Positions 36,041 to 48,078 of a DNA stretch of 64,000 nt are shown piece by piece. Both the position numbers and the translations under genes were made by a program. The notes beneath the pieces were generated by a model. The model ran no database searches. It saw only the letters and a list, made by a program, of their open reading frames with translations, and was not told where the DNA came from. The stretch is from Roseithermus sacchariphilus (lineage in GTDB: Bacteria > Bacteroidota > Rhodothermia > Rhodothermales > MEBIC09517): positions 3,610,449 to 3,674,448 of the forward strand of contig CP030158.1 of the NCBI GenBank assembly GCA_003285105.1. The letters run 5' to 3'. Every line of letters begins with the position of its first letter. Position 1 is the stretch's first letter.

Positions 36041-36853
36041 TCATCTTTTCTCGACCACTCCTTCATCCGCAGGCAGCGCGTACCCGAGGGCGCGGGAGAG
36101 CGACTCGAACATCCGCTTCTCCTCCTGCCCCAGACGGCTATCGGCCTCGGCGATGAAGATGAGGTCATTGAGCAGCGCCAGGCGCTGGTAGAGCGGGAGA
36201 TGGTCCCGGATAGCCGTCAGCGACCGGCGCAGGGCGTCCTCGTCCGGCTCCGTCGCATAGAACCGCAGCGCCGCACGCAGCACGTCGCGGACGTCCGCCT
36301 CCGGCAACTCCGGCTGCCAGCCCTGCAAGCGCTCGACGATGGCGGCGATCTCGTGCTCGTTCAGGTCGTTGTCCGTGCTGTGCGCCATCACCAGGTAGAT
36401 CAGCGCGATGTCGTGCAAGAGGCTCCAGTCCGGCAGGGCTTCCTGCGCGGCCGTCGTCTGCTCCAGCAGGCGCGCCCCGGTGGCCTTCACCTCCCAGGCC
36501 TCGGCCAGCTTCAGGATGAGGTCGCGCTCGCCGGCCAGGATGACGCCGTCGGCCTCGGCCACGCGCACGGCCTGCGTCAGGGCTTTGCAGCGCTCGTCCG
36601 GGCTCAGGTTGCGCTTCAGCGCTACCATGGCCCGGGTGACATCGAGCCGGGTCCCCTCCTCCAGATGGACCGCCAGCGCCTCCATCACGATCTCGCGGGT
36701 TTCCTGCTCCCGGCTGCTCGGCCAGGTGGTCAACGCAGCTTCGATGGCCTCGACCTCCTCATCGCTGAGCGACTGGTCGGTGCCGTAGGCGATGGCGAGG
36801 AAGAGGAGGGCCAGATCGTGGCTCTGCGTCCACGTCTCAGAGGCGGTATGCAT
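36041..36853 (-). CDS. TerB-like protein made of an internal tandem duplication
   Basis: The 270-residue cytosolic protein consists of two TerB-like helical units. Unit 1 starts SHDLALLFLAIAYGTDQSLSDEE and ends near QAVRVAEADGVILAGERDLI. Unit 2 starts LLHDIALIYLVMAHSTDNDL and ends LIFIAEADSRLGQEEKRMF. The EADG/EADS positions are typical metal-binding-like loops of TerB/DUF533 proteins. The order of helices in both halves is the same, so this looks like a duplication event. TerB modules occur in tellurite resistance and membrane-surface sensing; no ter genes are adjacent, so its role is open. Confidence 0.75.
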   Translation of the reverse strand: MHTASETWTQSHDLALLFLAIAYGTDQSLSDEEVEAIEAALTTWPSSREQETREIVMEALAVHLEEGTRLDVTRAMVALKRNLSPDERCKALTQAVRVAEADGVILAGERDLILKLAEAWEVKATGARLLEQTTAAQEALPDWSLLHDIALIYLVMAHSTDNDLNEHEIAAIVERLQGWQPELPEADVRDVLRAALRFYATEPDEDALRRSLTAIRDHLPLYQRLALLNDLIFIAEADSRLGQEEKRMFESLSRALGYALPADEGVVEKR

Positions 36854-36944
36854 GATCGGGAAAAGTGGTCAATCCGGGTGTCATCGCGTTCCTTCCGTGC
36901 ATGATACCCCGCCCTGCGGCCAAAGACAACGCGCCGGACCGGCG

Positions 36945-37586
36945 TTACGACGCTTTCCCGACCGAGATGCGGTCTTCCTCCAGCGCCGGCACCGTGCGCT
37001 GAACGAGCGCCGCCAGTTCCCGGTCCACCTCCACCCATCCGCCGGCATCGTACCAGTCGATGACAGCGTTCGAGAGGGTCTGCCCGTCGGCGCCCTCCGC
37101 CTTGAGGCGGTCGCGCAGCGCCTGGAGGGGAGCCGGGCGAGGCCCCCAGGTGAACAGCTCCCGCCCGGACGCATCGAAGGCGACCAGCCGGGGGATGCTG
37201 CGTGCGCCGTTGGTCAGATAATGATCCATGATGTCCAGGTTTTCATCGCGCGGAAGGATGCGGAGGTCGACCCGCTCCGAGAGCGCGGCGGCCTGCTCGA
37301 TGATAGGCAGGCTGTAGGCCGAATCGCCGCACCAGTCCTCGGTGAGCACCATCCAGAGCTGCGGTGCGACGATACCGTGCAGGGCCTCGCGCAGGGCCTC
37401 GGACATCCGGTAATGAGCGCGGACGTGCGCGGCCCGCTCGTGGTTGTAGCGGGAGTACAGGGCATAGCGCCGGGCCACGCGGTCGAGCCCGCGCAGCGGC
37501 CGGGCCAGCTTCTCCTCCCATTGCGCCTGGTACGCCGCCGGCGTCCATCCGTTGTGCGGGCGGCGCTCTGCGAAGAACGTATGCAT
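36945..37586 (-). CDS. Thioredoxin-fold protein with a CxxS site
   Basis: The 213-residue protein has an N-terminal helical segment and a thioredoxin fold beginning near WMVLTEDWCGDSAYSLPII. The active site is Cys86-Gly-Asp-Ser89, so the resolving cysteine is missing. The cis-Pro element is SIPRLVAF. No signal peptide is present (ATG 37586). CxxS thioredoxins are usually monothiol or glutathionylation/mixed-disulphide enzymes. Homologous proteins in Bacteroidota are annotated only as thioredoxin family. It diverges from the EamA transporter gene. Confidence 0.82.
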   Translation of the reverse strand: MHTFFAERRPHNGWTPAAYQAQWEEKLARPLRGLDRVARRYALYSRYNHERAAHVRAHYRMSEALREALHGIVAPQLWMVLTEDWCGDSAYSLPIIEQAAALSERVDLRILPRDENLDIMDHYLTNGARSIPRLVAFDASGRELFTWGPRPAPLQALRDRLKAEGADGQTLSNAVIDWYDAGGWVEVDRELAALVQRTVPALEEDRISVGKAS

Positions 37587-37736
37587 CGCGAAACGATTTC
37601 GTGACTCTGCCAGAATAAGCCGGGGTTTCGGACCAGGATGCGGCTCCGAGCGCCTCGCGTCGGCCCGCGGATCCCTGCCCCGTCCTCCTTTCGTGTCACC
37701 CCGGCGGTTTTTGTTGCAACAGCCATCGAGGCCCGT

Positions 37737-38651
37737 ATGATACCGACGATTGCGGCCAGGTTCCGGCAGATGCCGGGGGGGCTCGGCTACATGATCGGGG
37801 CGGCTTTTTTCTTCAGCCTGATGAGCCTCCAGGTGAAGGTCGTCGGGCAGCGGCTGCCGAGTGCCGAGGTGGTGTTCGTCCGCAACCTGTTTTCGCTGAT
37901 CGTCACCTGGCAGATGCTCCGGCGGCAGGGGGTGGCGCCCTGGGGGCGGCGCAAGGGCCTGCTGCTGCTGCGCGGTCTGGCAGGCTTTCTGGCGCTCCTG
38001 TGTATGTTCTATGCCCTCCCCCGCCTGCCCCTGGCCGACGCGACGGTGCTGCACTTCACCAACCCGGTGTTTACCGGCCTGCTGGCGGCGATCGTCCTCG
38101 GGGAGTCTTTGAGCCGCCGCGACGTCGGCGGGACGCTGCTGAGCCTGGTCGGGGTCGTGCTCGTCGCCCGGCCGTCGTTTCTTTTCGGAGCGTCGACGGA
38201 CAGCCTCCCGCTGGTGCCGGTGGCAGCCACGCTGGCCGGCGCGCTGCTCTCCGCCGTCGCCTACACGACGGTCCGCAAGCTCGCCGCCACGGAGCACGCG
38301 CTGGTGATCGTCTTTTACTTCCCGCTCGTCTCGGTGCCGGCGGCGGTGCCGTTGATGTGGGGCACGGCGCTGTGGCCGACGCCGACCGAGTGGCTGCTGC
38401 TGCTGGGCATCGGCGTCTGCACTCAGATCGCGCAGGTGTTGCTGACGATGGGCCTCCAGCGCGAACGCGCCGGGCGTGCGCTGTCGATGAGCTACGTGCA
38501 GATCGTCTTCGCCGCCCTCTGGGGCCTGCTCTTCTTCGGGGAGGTGCCGGACCTGCTCGCCATCGGCGGGGCCGTCCTCATCGTCGGCGGCACGCTGCTG
38601 GTGGCTCGCTCCGGCACACCCACGCAAACCGCCTCACCGGCGCGAACGTGA
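37737..38651 (+). CDS. EamA/DMT family transporter
   Basis: The 304-residue protein has ten hydrophobic helices in two EamA repeats (FFFSLMSLQVKVVGQRLPSAE in the first, SAVAYTTVRKL and LSMSYVQIVFAALWGLLFFGE in the second). ATG 37737 gives a short cytosolic N-terminus before the first helix. The family exports metabolites or amino acids across the inner membrane; the substrate is unknown. The gene ends 5 bp before a candidate promoter and a cobalamin riboswitch, which belong to the next gene. Confidence 0.87.
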   Translation: MIPTIAARFRQMPGGLGYMIGAAFFFSLMSLQVKVVGQRLPSAEVVFVRNLFSLIVTWQMLRRQGVAPWGRRKGLLLLRGLAGFLALLCMFYALPRLPLADATVLHFTNPVFTGLLAAIVLGESLSRRDVGGTLLSLVGVVLVARPSFLFGASTDSLPLVPVAATLAGALLSAVAYTTVRKLAATEHALVIVFYFPLVSVPAAVPLMWGTALWPTPTEWLLLLGIGVCTQIAQVLLTMGLQRERAGRALSMSYVQIVFAALWGLLFFGEVPDLLAIGGAVLIVGGTLLVARSGTPTQTASPART

Positions 38652-38655
38652 CCGC

Positions 38656-38686
38656 TTGTGCTTTACCGCGCGGCCCGATATCTTCG
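38656..38686 (+). promoter_or_regulatory. Candidate promoter for the riboswitch-nrdBA transcript
   Basis: TTG (38656-38658) and TATCTTCG (38679-38686) are 20 nt apart, like the Bacteroidota TTTG/TAnnTTTG elements. The implied start is about 38693, just before the riboswitch, which makes the pairing plausible. The spacing and the final TTCG match the candidate at 27195-27226. Confidence 0.4.
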
Positions 38687-38699
38687 GGAGCGTACACAT

Positions 38700-38925
38700 A
38701 CCTGCTGACGAGTCCCGACCGAGAAGGTCGGGCGCAAGAGGGAACACCGGTGCCCCTGAATGGGAAGGCCGGGGCTGTGCCCGCAACTGTGAGCAACGTC
38801 AGGCAACCCGCGACGAACGCGTCGTTCACTGGCCTCCGGGCCGGGAAGAACACGCGGGAGCGGGCGACGCCGGCCGGGAAGATCGCCCGGCACGTTGCAA
38901 GCCAGGAGACCTGCTCGTCGCATCC
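38700..38925 (+). promoter_or_regulatory. Cobalamin (AdoCbl) riboswitch
   Basis: The leader contains the conserved parts of a B12 riboswitch in order: a stem CCCGACC/GGTCGGG (38714-38732), the AAGAGGGAACACCGGTG core (from about 38736), GCTGTGCCCGCAACTGTGAG (from 38774), a CACTGG element, and the B12 box GCCAGGAGACCTGC (38901-38914). It ends before a hairpin (38970-38995) and a terminator (39008-39037). It lies directly upstream of nrdB and nrdA. AdoCbl binding should favour termination and silence the B12-independent reductase when B12 is plentiful. Confidence 0.93.
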
Positions 38926-39007
38926 TGCCATCCACCTCCGGGATCAGAGGTTCGGAGCATGACCGTGAGGGTCCCCGCCCCAGCAGGCCGGGACCGGAGC
39001 TGTGTTG

Positions 39008-39037
39008 CCCGAACCCACGCCGGGGTTCGGGTTTTTT
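39008..39037 (+). terminator. Riboswitch-controlled intrinsic terminator
   Basis: CCCGAACCC (39008-39016) pairs perfectly with GGGTTCGGG (39023-39031) around a 6-nt loop, followed by six T residues (39032-39037). It lies downstream of the B12 box and about 80 nt before the nrdB start codon, so it is the expected expression platform. Which upstream segment competes with its 5' arm was not resolved. Confidence 0.9.
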
Positions 39038-39090
39038 CGTGCCCGACCCGCCGGTGTGGGCGCACCCAGGGCAGGTGCCCCGCTGCATCC

Positions 39091-39111
39091 CGGTCCTAAC
39101 CTCCAGGACCG
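39091..39111 (+). promoter_or_regulatory. Hairpin covering the nrdB ribosome binding site
   Basis: CGGTCCT (39091-39097) and AGGACCG (39105-39111) form a 7-bp stem with a 7-nt loop. The 3' arm is the only SD-like AGGA, and the ATG follows 3 nt later, so the site is sequestered in this fold. It may add translational control after the riboswitch terminator. Confidence 0.6.
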
Positions 39112-39114
39112 TCT

Positions 39115-40197
39115 ATGCAGACCCACTACACTCTCGGCACACGCACGTTCGTACTCGACGCCGCCCGGGCCGAAGCCGCCCTCGCCGCCAAGCGCGTCAT
39201 CAACGGTCGCGAAACGCTGGCCTTCAACCTGCTCCCCCTGCGCTATACCTGGGCGTACGATCTGTATCGTACGATGAAGGCCAACCACTGGGAGCCCGAG
39301 GACATTCCCATGCACAGGGACGTCGCCCAGTGGCGGAGTGAGGCTCTTTCGGACGTCGACCGCTGGATCATCCGCATGGCCGTCGGCTACTTCTCCGCCG
39401 CGGAAGGCATCGTGGGGGACAACATCCTCCACGTCGTGCGCGAGCTCGTCACCGCCAGCGAATTGAAGCTCGTCCTGGGACGCCACGCCCATGAGGAAAA
39501 CATCCACGCAGACTCGCTCCTCTACATCATCTCCTCGCTGGGCATCAACCCGCACGAGTGCGAGGCCATGTTCGAGGACATTGCGACGATCCACGCCAAG
39601 AACGCCTTCGTCACGCACGTCTCACACGCCCTCCGCCGGGATCTCGACCTGACCCGGCTCGAAAACCAGCGACTGCTGGCGAAAAACCTCTTCGTCTTCG
39701 GCCAGTGCATGGAAGGCACCCAGTTTTACGGCCTCTTTGGCATGGTGCTGAGCCTGTATCGTCAGGGCAAGTTTCCCGGCATCGGCCAGATGTTTCGCTA
39801 TACACTCCGCGACGAGTCCAACCACATCGAGCTGTTTCGCCGCCTCCTGCTCGAACTGATCGCCGAGAATCCTGAGATCTGGACGGAGCCGTTTCAGGCC
39901 GAACTGCAAGACCTGATGGCCCAGGCCGTCACGCTGGAAGAAGCTTTCATCCGAGACTGCCTGCCCGTCGACGGCATCGGGCTCAACGCTGACGAGTTCG
40001 TCGCCTATATCCACTACATCTCGAACCGCCGGCTCGAAGGGCTGGGCCTGCCGCCCCTGTTCCCCGGCCAGACGAACCCGCTCCCGTGGCTGGCCGAGCT
40101 GATGGACATTCAGAAAGAGCAAAACTTCTTCGAGGGACGCGTCACCGAGTATCGCAAGGCCTCGGCACTCGCTCCTGTCGACGACGACGAACTCTGA
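39115..40197 (+). CDS. nrdB: Ribonucleotide reductase small subunit R2, class Ic-like (NrdB)
   Basis: The 360-residue R2 protein supplies the oxidant that starts dNTP synthesis. The metal ligands are Glu97, Glu128, His131 (EENIH), Glu200 (CMEGTQFY), Glu234 and His237 (RDESNH). The first ligand is Glu, as in Chlamydia, and not Asp as in E. coli. Residue 135, where E. coli has the radical Tyr122 and Chlamydia Phe127, is Leu (HADSL). The spacing of all ligands matches the Chlamydia class Ic set within one residue. Such enzymes use a Mn/Fe cofactor in place of a tyrosyl radical. The C-terminal tail has a Tyr (VTEYRKA) for transfer to R1. The gene follows the riboswitch. Confidence 0.9.
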   Translation: MQTHYTLGTRTFVLDAARAEAALAAKRVINGRETLAFNLLPLRYTWAYDLYRTMKANHWEPEDIPMHRDVAQWRSEALSDVDRWIIRMAVGYFSAAEGIVGDNILHVVRELVTASELKLVLGRHAHEENIHADSLLYIISSLGINPHECEAMFEDIATIHAKNAFVTHVSHALRRDLDLTRLENQRLLAKNLFVFGQCMEGTQFYGLFGMVLSLYRQGKFPGIGQMFRYTLRDESNHIELFRRLLLELIAENPEIWTEPFQAELQDLMAQAVTLEEAFIRDCLPVDGIGLNADEFVAYIHYISNRRLEGLGLPPLFPGQTNPLPWLAELMDIQKEQNFFEGRVTEYRKASALAPVDDDEL

Positions 40198-40251
40198 TGC
40201 TCCTTCCCCGGCCTGCCTTCTGCTCCACCGTCCAGCCCTCTGAGATCTGCT

Positions 40252-43200
40252 ATGTGGCCTACCTCTTCTGAACTCGCCCGTGATCTGGCCCTCAAGCGGG
40301 CCACCCTGCTTCCCCCTGCCGAGCGTCCCTCCTTCGACCCTGCCCGCCTGATCGAGAATCTGCTCCCGGACCGGCTCTTCTTTCTGCATCAGGAAGGCGG
40401 TGACGTTCGCTTCGACCCGGCAGACCTCGCCCGACTCGTTGCGGAAGCCTGGATCTCCGTCCAGCTTGCCACTCATCAGACAGCGGATGAGGAACGCCTC
40501 GTCCCCTTCACTCGCCGGGTCGTCGAACGCGTGCTCAGCCGCCTCGCGGCTTTGCCGGAAGATGCACGCCCCACCTTTGCCGACGTCGTCTCCCTGGCCG
40601 AAGCGGTGCTCCTCGAGACCGGTGCGGTGGACGTGGCGAAGGCGCTCGTGATGCACCGGGCCCGAACCGCCGGCTCCGGCGAGGCTGCCCCGACGGCCGA
40701 GGGGCTCCGCCTGATTCGCCGGAACGGACAGGTGGTGGCCTGGAACGCCGCCAAAATCGAAGTGGCCGTGCGGAAAGCCTTCCTGTCGAGAGGCCTGGAC
40801 TCGGCTCCGGCCCGGGCCATCGCCCGGGATGTAACCGAACGGGCGGCGTCCCTCGGGCTCAGCTACGTACCCATCGAAACGGTGCAGGACCTCGTACAGG
40901 AAGCCCTGCTACTGGCCGGGCATACCCGCGTGGCCGAAGCCTACATCACCTACCGCGCCGAACGCGCCGTTTTCCGCGCCATGCGGTCGGCCCCCGCGGA
41001 GCCGGCCCAGGAAACCCTCATCGACGTCGTGGAACCGGACGGGTCCTCGACGCTCTGGGACGGCGAGGAACTGCGCGCACGCATCCGCATGGCGCTGATC
41101 GGGCTGGATGTGGCGCTCTCCGAGCAGGACATCGAACGGCATCTCCGCCGCAACATCACCCACGGCATCTCCCGGGCCGATCTGCAGACCACCCTCGTCC
41201 TCAACGCTCGCGCCCTGCTTGAAAAGGATGCCGACTTCGCTCGCTTCGCCGCCCGCATCCTCCTGGGCTACATCTACGAGGAGACCATCGGGTGGGACCT
41301 GCAACGGGACGGCCTGGCCGGCCTGAAAGCGGCGCACGAGCAGATGTTCGAGGCCTACCTCCGGCGGGGCGTCGAGATCGGCCGGCTCGACCCGGCCCTG
41401 CTGGAGTATGACCTCCCCCGCCTCGCGGCGGCCCTCGATCCCATGGCCGACCTGGACTTCACCTACCTCGGCCTCCAGACGCTCTACGACCGCTACCTGC
41501 TGGTCGACAAGACGGGGGCGACGCCCCGACGGCTGGAAACCCCGCAGTTCTTCTGGATGCGCGTAGCCATGGGGCTTTTCCTCCGGGAACCCGGCGACCG
41601 CGAGGCCCGGGTCATCGACCTCTACACCCTCTACAAGGAGCGCCGGTTCTGCAACTCCACCCCGACGCTCTTCAACAGCGGCACGCCCCATTCCCAGCTC
41701 TCGTCCTGCTACCTCTACAAGGTGGACGATTCCATCGAATCCATCATGTACCGCGGCATCGCGGAGAATGCCTTCCTCTCGAAATGGGCCGGTGGCCTGG
41801 GCGGGTCGTGGACGGCCGTACGCGGCACCGGCAGCCATATCCGGGGCACCAACGGGGAAAGCCAGGGCGTCATCCCCTTCCTGAAGCTGCACAACGACCA
41901 GCTCGTCGCCGTCAACCAGGGCGGGAAACGGGCCGGCTCGGGCTGTGCCTACCTCGAACTCTGGCACAACGACATCTTCGACTTCCTGGAGCTGCGGCGC
42001 AATACCGGAGACGAACGCCGCCGCACGCACGACCTCAACACGGCCTGCTGGATTCCCGACCTTTTCATGCAGCGCGTCGAAGCCCGGCAGCACTGGACGC
42101 TCTTCCGGTCCAGCGACGTGCCCGACCTGCACGAGTGCTACGGCCGGGCTTTCCGGGAGCGCTACGAACACTACGAACGGCTCGTCGATGAAGGCCGGCT
42201 CTGGGGACAGCGCATCCAGGCCCTGGACCTGTGGAAGCAGATGCTGCGGATGCTCTTCGAAACGGGACACCCCTGGATGACCTTCAAAGATCCGTGTAAC
42301 GTGCGGAGCCCGCAGGACCATGCCGGCGTCATCCACTCCTCCAACCTCTGCACCGAGATCACGCTCAACACCAGCGCGGACGAGACGGCCGTGTGCAACC
42401 TCGGCTCGGTCGTGCTCGACCGGCATCTCCGGCCCGACGGCTCCCTCGACCACGACAAACTGCGAGAGACGATCCGCATCGCCGTACGGGCGCTCGACAA
42501 TGTCATCGACCTCAACTTCTACCCCACCGAGGCGGCCCGCCGCTCGAACCTGCGCCATCGCCCCATCGGCCTGGGCGTGATGGGGCTCCAGTACGCCCTC
42601 TATGAACGCGGCGTCTCCTTCGACTCGGACGAGGCCATCCGGTTCTCCGACGAGATGATGGAGGCCATTGCCTACTACGCCTACGAGGCGTCCAGCGACC
42701 TCGCCGCGGAACGCGGGACGTATGAGAGCTATGCCGGCTCCAAATGGGACCGCGGCCTGCTCCCCATGGATACGCTGGACCTCCTGGAGCAGGAACGGGG
42801 CGAACCCATCGAGGTCGAACGCGGCGGCATGATGGACTGGACGCCGCTCCGCGCCAAAATCGCGGCCCAGGGGATGCGCAACTCGAACGTCCTGGCCATC
42901 GCCCCGACCGCCACGATCTCTAACATCATGGGCACCTCGCCCTGCATCGAACCGCTCTACCGGAACCTCTATGTAAAGAGTAACCTCTCCGGCGACTTCG
43001 TCGTCCTCAACCCCTACCTCGTCCGCGACCTCAAGGCGGCCGGGCTATGGGACGATGAGATGGCGGCGCAGCTGAAGTACTTCGACGGCGACCTCACGCA
43101 GATCGACGCCGTGCCGGCATCGCTGCGTGAACGCTACCGTACGGCGTTCCAGATCCCTCCGCGTGCGCTCATCGACGCCGCGGCCCGGCGCCAGAAATGG

Positions 43201-43464
43201 ATCGACCAGAGCCAGTCGCTCAACCTGTTCCTCGCCGAGCCGGACATGAAGACGCTCAGCCACATGTACCGCCACGCCTGGCACGCCGGTCTGAAGACGA
43301 CCTATTACCTGCGCACGCTCGGGGCATCGCACATCGAGAAGGCCACCGTGGCCCGGCTCGATGCTGCCGCTCCGACCGCTGTACCCCGCGAGGGGGCCGG
43401 CGTGGTGGCTGCTTGCCGCCTCGATGCCCTGCTGAACGGTGGCGAGTGCGAGGCCTGCCAGTAA
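40252..43464 (+). CDS. nrdA: Ribonucleoside-diphosphate reductase large subunit with two ATP-cones (NrdA)
   Basis: The 1070-residue R1 protein reduces all four NDPs. Two N-terminal ATP-cones are seen: a degenerate one (about 38-137) and a good one (about 150-245, [18 protein letters not shown]). The R1 helical domain follows (near 255-345), then the barrel. Catalytic residues are Cys486 (LSSCYLYK), Asn698/Cys700/Glu702 (SNLCTEI) and Cys715 (AVCNLGSV). TTYYL provides the radical-transfer tyrosines, and the C-terminal redox pair is Cys1066/Cys1069. The length is like the class Ic (NrdAz) enzyme of Chlamydia, not the 760 of E. coli. It starts 54 bp after nrdB and is under the same riboswitch. 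Confidence 0.95.
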   Translation: MWPTSSELARDLALKRATLLPPAERPSFDPARLIENLLPDRLFFLHQEGGDVRFDPADLARLVAEAWISVQLATHQTADEERLVPFTRRVVERVLSRLAALPEDARPTFADVVSLAEAVLLETGAVDVAKALVMHRARTAGSGEAAPTAEGLRLIRRNGQVVAWNAAKIEVAVRKAFLSRGLDSAPARAIARDVTERAASLGLSYVPIETVQDLVQEALLLAGHTRVAEAYITYRAERAVFRAMRSAPAEPAQETLIDVVEPDGSSTLWDGEELRARIRMALIGLDVALSEQDIERHLRRNITHGISRADLQTTLVLNARALLEKDADFARFAARILLGYIYEETIGWDLQRDGLAGLKAAHEQMFEAYLRRGVEIGRLDPALLEYDLPRLAAALDPMADLDFTYLGLQTLYDRYLLVDKTGATPRRLETPQFFWMRVAMGLFLREPGDREARVIDLYTLYKERRFCNSTPTLFNSGTPHSQLSSCYLYKVDDSIESIMYRGIAENAFLSKWAGGLGGSWTAVRGTGSHIRGTNGESQGVIPFLKLHNDQLVAVNQGGKRAGSGCAYLELWHNDIFDFLELRRNTGDERRRTHDLNTACWIPDLFMQRVEARQHWTLFRSSDVPDLHECYGRAFRERYEHYERLVDEGRLWGQRIQALDLWKQMLRMLFETGHPWMTFKDPCNVRSPQDHAGVIHSSNLCTEITLNTSADETAVCNLGSVVLDRHLRPDGSLDHDKLRETIRIAVRALDNVIDLNFYPTEAARRSNLRHRPIGLGVMGLQYALYERGVSFDSDEAIRFSDEMMEAIAYYAYEASSDLAAERGTYESYAGSKWDRGLLPMDTLDLLEQERGEPIEVERGGMMDWTPLRAKIAAQGMRNSNVLAIAPTATISNIMGTSPCIEPLYRNLYVKSNLSGDFVVLNPYLVRDLKAAGLWDDEMAAQLKYFDGDLTQIDAVPASLRERYRTAFQIPPRALIDAAARRQKWIDQSQSLNLFLAEPDMKTLSHMYRHAWHAGLKTTYYLRTLGASHIEKATVARLDAAAPTAVPREGAGVVAACRLDALLNGGECEACQ

Positions 43465-43523
43465 CGGCGGGCACGCTCGGGCCGGGTCGCTGCCGGAGCG
43501 CCGGCCCGAGCGCGTCCGCGTCA

Positions 43524-45461
43524 TCACACATCCAGATCCTGCACCTCCGCCGCGTGGTGCATGATGAAGTCGAACCGGGCCGAGGTATCCTTGCCCATCA
43601 GGTCGCTGATGACCTGCTCGGTGAGCAGCCGCTCGGCGTCGGGGATGCTGACGCGCAGGAGGCGGCGCTGCTCGGGGTCGAGGGTGGTTTCCTTCAGCGT
43701 GGCCGGCATCATCTCGCCAAGCCCCTTGAAGCGCTGGATCTCGATCGTGGCGTTCTTGCGCTTTCGCTGGATGTCCCGGACGATCCGGTCGCGGTCGGCG
43801 TCGTCGAGCGCCCAGAAGGTTTCGCGGGCCGCGTCGATGCGGTAGAGCGGCGGCTGGGCAATGTAGACGAAGCCTTCCTCGATCAGGGGCTTCATGTACC
43901 GGTAGAAGAACGTCAGCAGCAGCGTGGCGATGTGATGGCCGTCGGAGTCGGCATCCATGAGCAGGATGATCTTGTGGTAGCGCAGGCGGCTCAGGTCGAG
44001 CTGGTCGCCGATGCCGCAGCCGAGGGCGTCGACGATGTTCGAGAGTTCCTTGTTGTCCTGCACCTTCTTCAGCGTGGCCTGCTCGGCGTTGAGCACCTTG
44101 CCACGCAGCGGGAGCACCGCCTGGAAGGTGCGGTCGCGCCCCTGCTTGGCCGAGCCCCCGGCCGAGTCACCCTCGACGATGAACAGCTCGCTCTCGGCCG
44201 GGTCGGTGGAGGAGCAGTCGGCCAGCTTGCCGGGCAGGTTGAGGCGGTGGCTGATGCTGGTCTTCCGCCGGGCGGCGCGGGAGGCGGCACGGCTGGCCAG
44301 CCGCGCCCGGGCCGCCTGGATCACCCGCGTGGCAATGGCATCGCCGGTGGTCGGGTGGGTGTTCAGGTACTGCTCCAGCTCCAGCCGTAGCGCGCTGCTG
44401 ACGAGCGACCGCGCCTCCGGGTTGTTGAGCTTGTCCTTGGTCTGTCCCTGGAACTGCGGATCGGTCATGAACAGGTTGATGACGGCGACGAGCCCCTCGC
44501 GGATGTCGTCGGCGGCCAGCTCGAGGCTGCGCGGCACCATGTCGTGCGTCTCCATGTACGACCGCACGGCGCTGCGGACGGCGTCTCGAAAGCCCTGCTC
44601 GTGCGTCCCGCCGTCGCCCGTCGGGATGCCGTTGACGAACGACGTCACGAACTCCCGCGGCTCCTCCGTCCATTGCAGGGCGATCTCCACGCGGCTGCCC
44701 TCCTGCAAGGCCTCCTGCACCAGCACGAAGGCATCCGGGTGGACGGGCCGCGCCTGGCGCTGCCGGATCAGCTCGGCCAGATACTCGGCGATGCCGCCTT
44801 CGTGATGGTACTCGTAGCGTCTGCCGTGGACCTCGTCCCGGTAGACGATCTTCAACGCGCGGTTGAGATAGGTTTTGATCTCCAGCCGCTCCTGGATCCA
44901 CTCCGTGTCGAACTCGACCGTTTCGAAGATCTCGGGGTCCGGGCGGAAGAAGATGGTCGTCCCCGTCCCCCGCGCCGCCGTGCCGACCGTCTTGAGGCGG
45001 GTGGTGGGCTTGCCCCGTTCGAAGCGCTGCTGGTACGTCTTGCCGTCGCGCTTGACGGTGGCGACGAGCTCGGACGAGAGGGCGTTGACGACCGACGCGC
45101 CGACGCCGTGTAGGCCGCCCGAGGTGATGTAGTTGGAGCTATCGAACTTGCCGCCTGCGTGCAGCGTCGTCAGGATCAGCTCCAGCGCCGGCACCTTCTT
45201 CGTCGGGTGCTTGTCGACGGGGATGCCTCGGCCGTTGTCGGAGACGGTGACGCTCTGCCCGTCGGCGTGCAGGACGACCTCGATCAGCGTGGCGTAGCCG
45301 TTGGTCGCCTCGTCGACGGCATTGTCGACGATCTCCCAGAGCAGGTGGTGGAGGCCCGGCTTGCCGGTGCCCCCGATGTACATGCCGGGCCGTTTCCGCA
45401 CGGGCTCCAGCCCTTCGAGCACCTGGATGTCTTTGCCGGTATAGGTCGTTACTTCAGCCAT
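43524..45461 (-). CDS. parE: DNA topoisomerase IV subunit B (type IIA ATPase subunit)
   Basis: The 645-residue protein has the GHKL ATPase fold with [11 protein letters not shown] and [10 protein letters not shown], a GLHGVG loop and a QTKDKLNN transducer motif. A TOPRIM domain follows with [25 protein letters not shown] and QRFKGLGEM. The ending [22 protein letters not shown] is closer to ParE than to GyrB, and it lies beside a ParC-like gene. GyrB remains possible because ParE/GyrB assignment by eye is not secure. It is 122 bp downstream of parC and converges on nrdA. Confidence 0.88.
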   Translation of the reverse strand: MAEVTTYTGKDIQVLEGLEPVRKRPGMYIGGTGKPGLHHLLWEIVDNAVDEATNGYATLIEVVLHADGQSVTVSDNGRGIPVDKHPTKKVPALELILTTLHAGGKFDSSNYITSGGLHGVGASVVNALSSELVATVKRDGKTYQQRFERGKPTTRLKTVGTAARGTGTTIFFRPDPEIFETVEFDTEWIQERLEIKTYLNRALKIVYRDEVHGRRYEYHHEGGIAEYLAELIRQRQARPVHPDAFVLVQEALQEGSRVEIALQWTEEPREFVTSFVNGIPTGDGGTHEQGFRDAVRSAVRSYMETHDMVPRSLELAADDIREGLVAVINLFMTDPQFQGQTKDKLNNPEARSLVSSALRLELEQYLNTHPTTGDAIATRVIQAARARLASRAASRAARRKTSISHRLNLPGKLADCSSTDPAESELFIVEGDSAGGSAKQGRDRTFQAVLPLRGKVLNAEQATLKKVQDNKELSNIVDALGCGIGDQLDLSRLRYHKIILLMDADSDGHHIATLLLTFFYRYMKPLIEEGFVYIAQPPLYRIDAARETFWALDDADRDRIVRDIQRKRKNATIEIQRFKGLGEMMPATLKETTLDPEQRRLLRVSIPDAERLLTEQVISDLMGKDTSARFDFIMHHAAEVQDLDV

Positions 45462-45583
45462 AGTGGAGCGAGATGGCCGTTGAGTGAGAATGCCGTCGGA
45501 AGGAGAAGATCAGGGCCGGACGCGGGCCACGGCGAGCGCCGCGGAGACGTTGGAACGGAGGGAGCGGGCGTCCATCGCATGAT

Positions 45584-47917
<2,334 letters not shown>

Positions 47918-48045
47918 GTGGACTATTGCAATAACGGTTTATTTCGTCGAAGAACGCTCCCCAAGGTACGCATTCGGGGTGACAACTGTGTGGCACGGCG
48001 AACGGGCACCTGCGGCCCTTGCCCGGCCCGCCCTCACCCGCCCGG

Positions 48046-48078
48046 GTACGCCAGCGTGAATCAGTACGCCAGCGTGAA
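48046..48078. repeat. 18-bp tandem duplication across a stop codon
   Basis: GTACGCCAGCGTGAA occurs at 48046-48060 and 48064-48078, a period of 18 bp. On the minus strand it reads FTLAY-stop then FTLAY, so the stop of the AlbA_2 gene lies exactly in the duplicated unit. Confidence 0.85.
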
